From: Microbacterium lacticum
GTDB lineage: Bacteria; Actinomycetota; Actinomycetes; Actinomycetales; Microbacteriaceae
DNA length: 64,000 bases
Assembly: GCF_006716815.1 (NCBI RefSeq)
Contig: NZ_VFPS01000002.1
Coordinates: 62,001 to 126,000 of the forward strand
Direction of reading: 5' to 3'
The notes beneath the pieces are model-generated. The model was not told the DNA's origin. It did not search any database and saw nothing but the letters and a program-made list of their open reading frames with translations. This document shows positions 50,560 to 61,055 of this stretch, in pieces. Numbering within the stretch: position 1 is the stretch's first letter; the number at the start of each line of letters is the position of its first letter. The translations under genes and the position numbers were made by a program.

Positions 50560-52365
50560 ATGGCATCCGTCCACGCCGCCCACGCCCGCCGTGGTGACCG
50601 CGTCACCTCGTGGTGGCGGGGCACCAGCCTGCGCGCGAAGGTCACCGGCGTCACCGTCGCGGTGCTCGCGGTGGGGCTGCTCGCGGCGGGGCTCGGCACC
50701 GGGGTGTTCCTGCGGAACGCGCAGATCGCCGCGCTCGACCAGTACCTGCTGCAGCTCGCCCCCACCGACGTCGCCTCGACCCTGATGAGCGTCGAAGTCA
50801 TCGACGGGGTGCCGCATTTCGCGGAGGCGGGAACGACGGCCACGCAGTACTTCGTCGCGGTCTACGGCCCCGACGGCAAGTTCATCGCGAGCGCGGGCGG
50901 TTCGGGCCCCGCCCCCGCCTTCCCCGAGACGTTCACGCTCGAGCAGACGCTGTCGAACCTCAGCCAGATCCTCGAGCTCGAGGCCGACGACGGGTCGGGC
51001 CGCTTCCATGCGAGCGCCGACTTCCTGCCGCCGATCGACGGGGTGATGGACAACTACACGCAGATGGTCGCGCTCCCCCTCTCGGGCGTCAACCAGACCG
51101 TCGCCAACTACATCGGCATCTACACGATCCTCGCGCTCCTGACGATCCTCGCCGGCGCCCTCGCGACGCGCTGGCTCGTCACGCTGGCGTTCCGCAGCCT
51201 CGGCCAGGTCGAGGACACCGCCATGTCGATCGCCGCCGGCGACCTCAGCCAGCGCATGGGCGACATCTCCCCCGGCACCGAGGTGGGGCGCCTGAAGACC
51301 GCGATCAACGCGATGCTCGACCGCATCGACCAGGCCCTCGGCCAGCGCGACGCCACCGTGCAGCAAATGCGCCGGTTCATCGGCGACGCGAGCCACGAGC
51401 TGCGCACCCCGCTCGTCACCGTCCGCGGCTATGCGGAGCTCTACCGCATGGGCGCCATCTCGGGCGACGAGCAGACGGCGCAGTCGATGGAGCGGATCGA
51501 GAAGGAGGCGATCCGGATGGGCGGCCTCGTCGAAGACCTCCTCGCCCTCGCCCGCCTCGACGAGCGGCGCGACATCGTCGTGACGGCCGTCGACCTGCGC
51601 CCGATCGCGCGCGACGCCGCGCTCGACGCGCGGGCCACCTCCCCCGAGCGCGCGGTGACGGTCGTGGATGCCACGCCGCCGGCCCCCGCCGCCGCGCCGA
51701 CCGAGCCGGCACCGACCACGACGGCGACCACCGGGGCCGTGCGCCGCGGCAGTATCGCAGACGCCACCCGGTCGCTGCTGCGTCGGCGGCCGAAGCCCTC
51801 CGTCGACGACATGCGCGAGGTGCCCGAGCAGTCCGTGCGCACGGCGCCCCCGCGCGACCCGATCGTGCTCGGCGATGAGAACCGCATCCGCCAGGTCGTC
51901 GCCAACCTGCTCGGCAACGCCCGCCGCTACACGCCCGCCGGCACCCCGATCGAGCTCGCCACCGGCGTCGACGACGAGGCCGGGATGGGCTGGATCGCCG
52001 TCGTCGACCACGGCGAGGGAGTGCCCGAGCAGCTACGCGAGAAGATCTTCCAGCGGTTCTGGCGCGCCGACACGTCGCGCACGCGCGAGACCGGGGGCTC
52101 GGGCCTCGGACTGTCGATCGTGGCATCCGTGGTCGAAGCGCTGCACGGATCGATCGAGGTGACCGACACCCCCGGCGGCGGCGCCACCTTCCGCGTCGCC
52201 TTCCCGCTGGTGCAGGGCCGGGCCGCGGTCGAGCACCTGCTCATCCAGACGCAGCCGCTGCGGCGCCTCCCCGCCGCAGACACCGACGCCGCGGGCGACA
52301 TCGCCCCCGACACCGCGACGGGCGCCGACGCGGGCGCCGACGCGACCGACCCCGACCGGGGCTGA
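50560..52365 (+). CDS. Sensor histidine kinase partner of the OmpR-type regulator
   Basis: 601 residues: two membrane helices around a 100-residue extracytoplasmic sensor, HAMP (RSLGQVEDTAMSIAAGDLSQ), phosphorylated histidine in DASHELRTPLVTVRGYAELY, N box NLLGNARRYTP, G1 DHGEGVPEQ, F box FQRFWRAD, G2 GGSGLGL. Between the H box and the N box is an extra low-complexity stretch of around 60 residues (Ala/Pro/Thr-rich, then basic). It ends with an Asp/Ala-rich tail. The ligand is unknown. Confidence 0.92.
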   Translation: MASVHAAHARRGDRVTSWWRGTSLRAKVTGVTVAVLAVGLLAAGLGTGVFLRNAQIAALDQYLLQLAPTDVASTLMSVEVIDGVPHFAEAGTTATQYFVAVYGPDGKFIASAGGSGPAPAFPETFTLEQTLSNLSQILELEADDGSGRFHASADFLPPIDGVMDNYTQMVALPLSGVNQTVANYIGIYTILALLTILAGALATRWLVTLAFRSLGQVEDTAMSIAAGDLSQRMGDISPGTEVGRLKTAINAMLDRIDQALGQRDATVQQMRRFIGDASHELRTPLVTVRGYAELYRMGAISGDEQTAQSMERIEKEAIRMGGLVEDLLALARLDERRDIVVTAVDLRPIARDAALDARATSPERAVTVVDATPPAPAAAPTEPAPTTTATTGAVRRGSIADATRSLLRRRPKPSVDDMREVPEQSVRTAPPRDPIVLGDENRIRQVVANLLGNARRYTPAGTPIELATGVDDEAGMGWIAVVDHGEGVPEQLREKIFQRFWRADTSRTRETGGSGLGLSIVASVVEALHGSIEVTDTPGGGATFRVAFPLVQGRAAVEHLLIQTQPLRRLPAADTDAAGDIAPDTATGADAGADATDPDRG

Positions 52366-52484
52366 CGCCGCCTCCTCCCCAGACGGCCGATCGGGCGCTC
52401 TGTCCACCGATCCGCGGTTTCCGCTCTTGCGCGCACGGTGCGGCGCCTAGCGTTGCGGGCATCCGATCCGAAGGGAACCCGCTC

Positions 52485-52772
52485 ATGACCGCCTTCTCCG
52501 TCGATTCCGACGCCGTCCTCTCCGCCACGAGCGCCATCCGCGCCACCGCCGACCGCCTGCAGGGCGAGACGGCGGCGATGCTCGGGCAGCTGACCCAGCT
52601 GCAGGGCGCGTGGACGGGCTCCGCCGCCGCCGCATTCCAGTCGGTCATCGACCGCTGGCGGGTCACGCAGCGGGAGCTCGAGGCGTCGCTCGGCGACATC
52701 GGCGTCGCCCTCGCCCACGCCGGCAACCAATACGCCCAGACGGAGGTCGCCGCGGCGGGCCTGTTCCGCTGA
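52485..52772 (+). CDS. WXG100-family (ESAT-6-like) protein
   Basis: A 95-residue helical hairpin with the W-T-G turn in LQGAWTGSAAAAFQSVIDRW. Such proteins are exported by ESX/type VII systems, usually as pairs. No partner, EccC ATPase or other ESX gene is near. Confidence 0.86.
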   Translation: MTAFSVDSDAVLSATSAIRATADRLQGETAAMLGQLTQLQGAWTGSAAAAFQSVIDRWRVTQRELEASLGDIGVALAHAGNQYAQTEVAAAGLFR

Positions 52773-52848
52773 CGCCGGCCCCGCTCCCGTCCCCAAGCCG
52801 CCGAACCGCCCCGCATCCCGGCCCGCCCGCACCCCACCGGGCACGCGA

Positions 52849-52874
52849 AAGGGCCCCTCCGAAGAGGGGCCCTT
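52849..52874. terminator. Hairpin terminator between the WXG100 gene and groEL
   Basis: Perfect 11-bp stem AAGGGCCCCTC with CGAA loop; flanked by A residues on the left that read as T on the minus strand. Serves both convergent genes. Confidence 0.8.
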
Positions 52875-52897
52875 CCGTCAGAGATGCCGCGTCAGAC

Positions 52898-54553
<1,656 letters not shown>

Positions 54554-54580
54554 TTAGCACTCACAATGATGGAGTGCTAA
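54554..54580 (-). promoter_or_regulatory. CIRCE element (HrcA operator) of groEL
   Basis: TTAGCACTC-N9-GAGTGCTAA, a perfect CIRCE, lies 37 bases before the groEL start. On the minus strand a TTGCAC -35 and a weak CAGAAT -10, 17 bp apart, lie just upstream. HrcA binding here represses groEL until heat shock. Confidence 0.93.
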
Positions 54581-54662
54581 CTCATTCTGGCACTCGGGCA
54601 TGACCAGTGCAAGCCGGTCGGAGGGATGACCGGGCCGCCGCGGAGCGACCGAAGCGGCGGGT

Positions 54663-54866
54663 TCAGGCGACGACGCGCACCGATTCGGCCTGGGGGCCCT
54701 TCTGCCCGGCGCCGACGGTGAACTCGACGGCCTGACCCTCTTCGAGCACCCGGAAACCGGACATGTCGATGTTGGAGTAGTGCACGAAGACATCCTGACC
54801 GTCGTCGACGGTGATGAAGCCGAACCCCTTTTCGGCGTTGAACCACTTGACGGTGCCGTGTGCCAT
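54663..54866 (-). CDS. cspA: Cold shock protein CspA type
   Basis: 67 residues, a single cold-shock domain with RNP1 KGFGFITV and RNP2 DVFVHYS. It binds single-stranded RNA/DNA and helps translation at low temperature. Stands alone upstream of groEL on the same strand, separated by the groEL promoter and CIRCE. Confidence 0.95.
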   Translation of the reverse strand: MAHGTVKWFNAEKGFGFITVDDGQDVFVHYSNIDMSGFRVLEEGQAVEFTVGAGQKGPQAESVRVVA

Positions 54867-55038
54867 GTCGAACTCCTGATGTTGCGGTGGGACTTCGCCA
54901 GACTAACCAGCGCGGATGCCTCTGAAGCGCCGCCCCGGCAACTGTTGACACACGCGCACCGAAGAGTTCACACGCGCGAAACACATCCTCGGGCGGACCC
55001 GCCCGTCGCGGGTTCCCGGCCAGCTCGCCGCCCGGCGT

Positions 55039-55635
55039 TCAGGGGGTTGCGGCGGGCTGGCCTGCGTCGGTGCGGTCGAGGCCCAGGACGATGACGAGCT
55101 GCTTCGCGGCGCTCTCGTCGACGTCGGCGGTGTCGGGGTCGTCGGCCGGCTGATAGGCGTCGCTGAGCTGCACGACGGCGCCGCCGATCGCCTGCGCGAG
55201 ACCGCGCGCGGCGCCCTCGTCCTGAGGGAAGGCGTAGTAGATCGTCGTCTCGGGGAAGTCGTCGGTGGTGGCGTCGCTGTCGATGACGGAGTCGGCCGGC
55301 CACCCCGCCGCGATCACCGTGTCGCGCGTCGCGGCGGCGAGGCCGCTCTGCGGCGTCGCGTTGAGCACGAGCACCGAGAAGGAGGTGTCGATCACCGGTT
55401 CGGCGGTCGGGACGACGCTCACCGTCGGCTCGGGCGAAGGCGCGAGCGAGATGCGGCCGGTCGCGAGCATCGTGCCGAACACGCCGAGCGCCACGAGCAC
55501 GACGGTCGCGATCACCGACCAGAGCAGCACGAGACCGCCACGGATGCGGGGGTTCTCGGCGCGGTGGGCTCCGACGCGGCCACGGTCGGCGGGAAGGTCG
55601 TCGAAGCGGTCCTTCGTCGGCGAGGTCTTGGGCAC
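55039..55635 (-). CDS. LytR C-terminal-domain (LytR_C) protein
   Basis: 198 residues: cytosolic basic N-terminus, one membrane helix (GGLVLLWSVIATVVLVALGV), a Pro/Ser/Thr linker, and an external LytR_C domain (FSVLVLNATPQSGLAAATRD, TIYYAFPQDEGAARGLAQAI). Probably acts at the cell wall; its exact role is unknown. Ten bases after the DUF3263 gene. Confidence 0.86.
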   Translation of the reverse strand: MPKTSPTKDRFDDLPADRGRVGAHRAENPRIRGGLVLLWSVIATVVLVALGVFGTMLATGRISLAPSPEPTVSVVPTAEPVIDTSFSVLVLNATPQSGLAAATRDTVIAAGWPADSVIDSDATTDDFPETTIYYAFPQDEGAARGLAQAIGGAVVQLSDAYQPADDPDTADVDESAAKQLVIVLGLDRTDAGQPAATP

Positions 55636-55644
55636 CAGAGAATG

Positions 55645-55953
55645 CTACCGGGCCGTGCCTGTGCGAACGGCTCCGCCCGCGCTGCCGAGGCCCGGCGCCG
55701 TCGCCGCGTGCGGCACGGCCGACCGGCGCGCGCGCTCGCGGGCGCGCTCGTCGCGCAGGCGCCGCAGGCGGTGGACGAGCAGGGCGTCGTGCGCCGCGGC
55801 ATCCTGTTCGTCGATGACCCGCTCGAGCAGCTGGTAGTAGCGCGCCGGCGACAACGCGAGCTCGCGGCGGATCGCCTCCTCCTTCGCCGCGCCGTGCCCG
55901 TTCCAGCGCGCCTCGAAGTCGAGCAGGCTGCGATCGCGGTCGGAGAGGGGCAC
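55645..55953 (-). CDS. DUF3263 protein
   Basis: 102 residues; the N-terminal 65 are DUF3263 (LSDRDRSLLDFEARWNGHGA, LALSPARYYQLLERVIDEQD), with a basic tail. A DNA-binding HTH-like fold has been suggested for the family. It is followed by the LytR_C gene in an operon typical for Microbacteriaceae. Confidence 0.88.
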   Translation of the reverse strand: MPLSDRDRSLLDFEARWNGHGAAKEEAIRRELALSPARYYQLLERVIDEQDAAAHDALLVHRLRRLRDERARERARRSAVPHAATAPGLGSAGGAVRTGTAR

Positions 55954-56094
55954 GATTCGAGGCTACGCGCGTGTGCGCCGGATGCCGGGATCGCCACTCG
56001 TACGGATCCGCATCGCCGAGGCATCCGTTCACCGCATCGAACGGAACACAACACCGTGCCTTCCGGTTGAATAGAGCAGACGAAGGGACGTGTC

Positions 56095-56496
56095 ATGGCA
56101 TACGAGGTGGACAAGACCGACGAGCAGTGGAGGGCAGAGCTCAGCCCGGAGCAGTACGCGGTGCTGCGGCAGGCCGGCACCGAGCGCGCCTGGACGGGCG
56201 AACTGCTCGACGAGAGCCGCGCCGGGCTCTACACGTGCGCGGCGTGCGGGGCGGAGCTGTTCAAGTCGGGCACCAAGTTCGACTCGCACTGCGGCTGGCC
56301 GAGCTTCTACGAGTCGGTGCGGCCCGAGGCGGTCGAGCTGATCGAAGACCGCAGTCACGGCATGGTGCGCACCGAGGTGCGCTGCGCGAACTGCGGTTCG
56401 CACCTGGGCCACGTCTTCCCCGACGGGTTCGGCACACCCACCGGCGACCGCTATTGCATGAACTCGCTGTCGCTCTCGTTCACCCCCGAAGGATGA
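56095..56496 (+). CDS. msrB: Peptide-methionine (R)-S-oxide reductase
   Basis: 133 residues with zinc cysteines TCAACG and RCANCGSHLGHVF, and the resolving/catalytic site GDRYCMNSLSLSF. It reduces methionine-R-sulfoxide in proteins. The nitroreductase gene overlaps its stop (ATGA), so the two are coupled. Confidence 0.96.
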   Translation: MAYEVDKTDEQWRAELSPEQYAVLRQAGTERAWTGELLDESRAGLYTCAACGAELFKSGTKFDSHCGWPSFYESVRPEAVELIEDRSHGMVRTEVRCANCGSHLGHVFPDGFGTPTGDRYCMNSLSLSFTPEG

Positions 56497-57338
56497 GCGA
56501 CCAGTCCCCGCGGCCCGCGCTCGAGGCGGTGCGGGCCCGACGGTCGTGGTCGAAGGTGACGGATGCCTCCCCCACGCGCGCCGAGCTGGTCACCCTGCTC
56601 TCCGCCGCGGGTCGCGTCGCCGACCACTCGTCGCTCCGGCCGTGGCGGGTGATCGAGCTGCGCGGCGACGACCGGCTCGTGCTGGGCGCGGCGATCGGCG
56701 AGGCATCCGGTGACCGCAAGCCCTCGACGAAACCGCTGCGCGCGCCGCTCCTCCTCGCGATCGTGGCGAGTTACAAGAAGAGCGACAAGGTGCCGCGCTG
56801 GGAGCAGGAGGCGGTCGCCTCAGGGGTCGCGCACGCGCTGAGCCTGCTGCTCGACGAGGCCGGGTGGGGGGTCATCTGGCGCACCGGCGGATACACCCGC
56901 ACAGCGGCGGTGGCGGCCGCGCACGGACTCGGACCTGACGAGGATCTGCTCGGGTGGCTGTACGTCGGCGGCAAGCCCGACGGCGCGAAGCCGGGCCACC
57001 GGAAGGCCGTCGATGCGCGCGCGCATCTGACACGGATGCCCGGCGTCACGACGCTGCCCGACGAGCTCGTCGCCTCGCGCGCGGCCGATCAGGCGCACGC
57101 GGCGGCGCAGAAGGCGGCCGACGCGCAGCGCCGCGCGGACAAGAAGCAGGCGAAGAAGGCCGCGAAGGCGCAGCAGCCGGTCGACTGGGCACAGAAGGCG
57201 GCGAAGGCCGAGAAGAAGGCACGTCACGCCGACGCCAAGGCGCGGAAGGCCGCCCGTCACGCCGAGAAGCGCGCCGTGAAGGCGGAGCGCGCACGGGTGC
57301 GGGCCGCGGCGGCGGAGCCCGACGCGGTCGACGGCTGA
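56493..57338 (+). CDS. Nitroreductase-family protein with Lys/Ala-rich tail
   Basis: 281 residues. Residues 1-175 are a nitroreductase fold (FMN-binding RARRSWSKVTD, DHSSLRPWRVIEL, LLLDEAGWGVIWRTGG, LGWLYVGG). The last 90 are strongly basic and alanine-rich helices with repeated KKA/KAA units, not usual in the family. Such a tail could bind nucleic acid or the cell envelope; this is speculation. Confidence 0.83.
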   Translation: MSDQSPRPALEAVRARRSWSKVTDASPTRAELVTLLSAAGRVADHSSLRPWRVIELRGDDRLVLGAAIGEASGDRKPSTKPLRAPLLLAIVASYKKSDKVPRWEQEAVASGVAHALSLLLDEAGWGVIWRTGGYTRTAAVAAAHGLGPDEDLLGWLYVGGKPDGAKPGHRKAVDARAHLTRMPGVTTLPDELVASRAADQAHAAAQKAADAQRRADKKQAKKAAKAQQPVDWAQKAAKAEKKARHADAKARKAARHAEKRAVKAERARVRAAAAEPDAVDG

Positions 57339-57357
57339 GGTTCAGCGCGCAGCGGGC

Positions 57358-58320
57358 TCAGCGCGCCGGGCGCCCGCGGCGGGCGCCCGGCGCCGCGGCG
57401 ATGACGACGCCTGCGCCGGCGATGACGACCATGAGCAGTTCCGTCGTCCACCCGGGTGCGGCGGCGGCGGGCCAGACCGCGTCGAGCGCAAAGGCAGTCA
57501 CGAGCTGCCCGGCGACGGTTCCGAGGCCGAGCAGCAGCACGCCGGTGTGCACGACGAGGGCCGCCGACATGAAGATGTAGGTCACCCCGATGACACCGCC
57601 GAGATACAGCCACGGCTCGACGGGGAACGCGGCCGGCGCGCCGACGAGGGCCACGTGCACGGCGGCGGCGATGACGAGCATCGTCGTGCCGCCGATGAAG
57701 TTGACGAGGGTCGCCGTGAGGGGCGTGCCGACGCGCTGGCGCAGCCGTCCGTTGGTGGCCTGCTGCCACGCGATGCCGACGCCGGCGATGACCGGCATGA
57801 CCAGCATCCACCACGGCACCTGTTCGAGCACGCCGCCCTGCAGGGAGACGCCGACGGCGATGAGGGCGAGCAACCCGCCGATCAGGCGCGGCACCGTGAT
57901 CGCCACGACGCCGGCGGGTCCGTAGCCGGCGCGGTCGAGGACGAGCCCCGAGATCGTCTGTCCGGCGACGACGCCGACGGTGAACAGCGACACCCCGATG
58001 ACCGCGACGGCGAGACCCTGCGTGGCCACGGTGAACGCCCCGGCGACGCCGCCGGCGAGCATCCACCACGGGATCGTGCGGTCTCGTATGCCGGCGCGGA
58101 GGCGGCCGAACCCGCGGCGGCCCGCGGGGAGGATCGCGGACAGGACGATGAGGAGGACGAGCCCCGAGCCGAACGAGATCGCGGCGGCGACGAAACCGTC
58201 ACCCAGCCGCAGCCCGAGCTGGCCGTTGATGCGCGCTTGGAGGGCCGTCAGGACGCCGACGATGACCGCACCGGTCAGCGCCACCCCGGCCGGGAGGCGT
58301 GCAGGGGCGGGAGAGGTCAC
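57358..58320 (-). CDS. DMT-family (YdcZ, DUF606-type) membrane transporter
   Basis: 320 residues with ten hydrophobic segments in two related halves, each opening with an ARINGQLG-like motif (first half: ALQARINGQLGLRLGD; second half: QQATNGRLRQRVG). Substrate unknown. Confidence 0.85.
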   Translation of the reverse strand: MTSPAPARLPAGVALTGAVIVGVLTALQARINGQLGLRLGDGFVAAAISFGSGLVLLIVLSAILPAGRRGFGRLRAGIRDRTIPWWMLAGGVAGAFTVATQGLAVAVIGVSLFTVGVVAGQTISGLVLDRAGYGPAGVVAITVPRLIGGLLALIAVGVSLQGGVLEQVPWWMLVMPVIAGVGIAWQQATNGRLRQRVGTPLTATLVNFIGGTTMLVIAAAVHVALVGAPAAFPVEPWLYLGGVIGVTYIFMSAALVVHTGVLLLGLGTVAGQLVTAFALDAVWPAAAAPGWTTELLMVVIAGAGVVIAAAPGARRGRPAR

Positions 58321-58369
58321 GAAGACCCACCCTAACCCCGCGGCGGCTCAGCGCTCCGTGCGGCCGCGA

Positions 58370-58441
58370 TCAGTCGTACCCGAGGATGCAGATCGCTTCG
58401 GTGATGGTCTCGGGTTCGGTCGAAGGGTGCGGCTCGTCCAC
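58370..58441 (-). CDS. Possible 23-residue leaderless small protein
   Basis: GTG at 58441 opens a frame MDEPHPSTEPETITEAICIL-GYD and a TGA. A TAGCCT -10 (58449-58454) ends seven bases before the GTG, the spacing seen at leaderless genes here. The peptide ends CILGYD. I do not recognise the family. Confidence 0.4.
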   Translation of the reverse strand: MDEPHPSTEPETITEAICILGYD

Positions 58442-58507
58442 GACACCGAGGCTACGCGGCGACCGGCGCCCTCGCCGCGCGCATCGCCGGAGATAACAGG
58501 GAGTCGG

Positions 58508-58580
58508 TGCCGGCTACAGGACTTGAACCTGCAACCCCCTGTTTACAAGACAGGTGCGCTACCAATTGCGCCAAGCCGGC
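58508..58580 (-). tRNA. tRNA-Thr (anticodon UGU)
   Basis: 73-nt cloverleaf: acceptor GCCGGCT/AGCCGGC, D stem GCGC/GCGC, anticodon arm CCTGT-CTTGTAA-ACAGG, T arm GCAGG-TTCAAGT-CCTGT, discriminator A. All stems pair. A TAGACT -10 lies at 58592-58597, 11 bases upstream. Confidence 0.95.
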
Positions 58581-58629
58581 GAGGCCCCCTCAGTCTACGG
58601 TGCGGCGCATGGTGCGCCGCCGCGCCGAG

Positions 58630-59625
58630 TTACGGCGTGGCCGAAGGAGTCGGGGTCGGGGTAGGCGTCGCGTTCTTCGCGCTCTTGCCGCTGGCGCTCG
58701 TGAGCACGAACTGCGAGAACTCCGCGGGGTCGGTCATCTCGCCCTGGTAGGCCTCGCCGTTGACGATGACCATGGCGTTGCCGGTCAGCGACAGGCCGTC
58801 GGTGCCGTCGATGCCGGCGACGGCGCGCTCGGTGGCGGCCTTCGCCCACGAGGCATACATCTCGGTCTCGATGCACTCCCGCAGCTTCTTCGGCTCGTCG
58901 CCGGTGCCGTTGGCGGAGGCGATGTCGGCGAGGTCCTTGTCGGAGAACCCGTCGGAGTCGACCGCCGGCTGACGCTTGAGCAGGTCGCTGTTGAACTGGA
59001 AGAACGATGCCGGGGCATACGTCGCGACGCACGCCGCCGCGCTCGCCGCGCGCAGCGAGTACTTCGTGCCGTTCGACTTCGCGGTGAGCATCGTCACCGG
59101 GTGGTAGGTGAGCGTCGCGGCGCCCTCGGCGACCCACGACGACAGCTGCGGCTCGTTGGCCAGCTGCCACTCGCGCGCCGACGGCGACAGGTAGTCGACG
59201 TAGACGTGGATCTGCACCGGTGCGGCCGTGGATGCCGTGACGGTCGGCGACGGCGTCGGCTCCCCCTCCGTCGGGGTCGGCGTCGCGGCGGCGCCCGGTG
59301 ATCCGACGCTGCCGGTACTCGAGATGGACGTGACGACGAAGCCGTCCTGATCGGCACGGTCAGGTGAGAGCTGCGGCTTGCTCGCCGCCCCGCCCACGGT
59401 CACGCCGACGACCACGGCGACGGCGGCGACGACGACGACCGCGGCGGATATCCAGGCGGCCCGGCGCACGAGCCGAGCCCGCGACTGACGCACGTGCACC
59501 TGCTGCGCCTTCTCGCGCACCGCCTCACGGCGACCCACAGGGGCGGGCGTCGAGCCCGTCGACGTGACCTCGCTCGACGCGGAGTCGCCCGTGGACGGCG
59601 CATTCGTGGAGTCGTCGCTGGACAT
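58630..59625 (-). CDS. DsbA-fold membrane-anchored protein with the active-site cysteines lost
   Basis: 331 residues: charged cytosolic N-terminus, a membrane helix (AAWISAAVVVVAAVAVVVGV), a Pro/Thr linker, then a thioredoxin/DsbA domain. The usual CxxC is replaced by SPSA in VYVDYLSPSAREWQLAN. Other domain landmarks (TYHPVTMLT, GNAMVIVNGE) are kept. Two other cysteines (AACVATYAP, LRECIETEM) are not at the redox position. It is therefore probably a binding protein, not an oxidoreductase. Confidence 0.84.
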   Translation of the reverse strand: MSSDDSTNAPSTGDSASSEVTSTGSTPAPVGRREAVREKAQQVHVRQSRARLVRRAAWISAAVVVVAAVAVVVGVTVGGAASKPQLSPDRADQDGFVVTSISSTGSVGSPGAAATPTPTEGEPTPSPTVTASTAAPVQIHVYVDYLSPSAREWQLANEPQLSSWVAEGAATLTYHPVTMLTAKSNGTKYSLRAASAAACVATYAPASFFQFNSDLLKRQPAVDSDGFSDKDLADIASANGTGDEPKKLRECIETEMYASWAKAATERAVAGIDGTDGLSLTGNAMVIVNGEAYQGEMTDPAEFSQFVLTSASGKSAKNATPTPTPTPSATP

Positions 59626-59722
59626 GGAACCTCTCGGAAAGACTGTGCGGGTGCGCGGCGGCCTCTGGTCGGAGCGCGCATCGCCCCGGGGACGGCGACC
59701 CTCCCGATGCTAGAACCCCACC

Positions 59723-59737
59723 CTGGGAAATGCCCAG
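59723..59737. promoter_or_regulatory. Palindrome CTGGG-N5-CCCAG between divergent genes
   Basis: Lies in the 242-base gap between the DsbA-fold gene and the ABC ATPase gene. A TACT-type -10 (GATACT near 59764) for the plus strand follows. Candidate operator; no regulator gene is adjacent. Confidence 0.35.
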
Positions 59738-59867
59738 ATGCACGCCCGTGAGCCGCCGCGTGCGATACTGGGAGGTGCACCCAATGTCGGGTGTGCGGGC
59801 CAGCCCCCGCTCATTCCATCACTACGGATCGTCCGGCACGTACCTGCCGGTGAAGGAGAAGAAAACC

Positions 59868-60968
<1,101 letters not shown>

Positions 60969-60992
60969 TCGACGGACTGATCGAACCCTGAC

Positions 60993-61027
60993 GCGGCGCG
61001 GGTGACTCGCAAGGGCACCCGCGCCGC
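60993..61027 (+). terminator. Hairpin terminator after the ABC ATPase gene
   Basis: 12-bp perfect stem GCGGCGCGGGTG with its complement and an 11-base loop. Its position rules against a start at 61002 for the next gene. Confidence 0.7.
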
Positions 61028-61055
61028 GCCGCATCCTGACGAAAGCCGAGCACCC

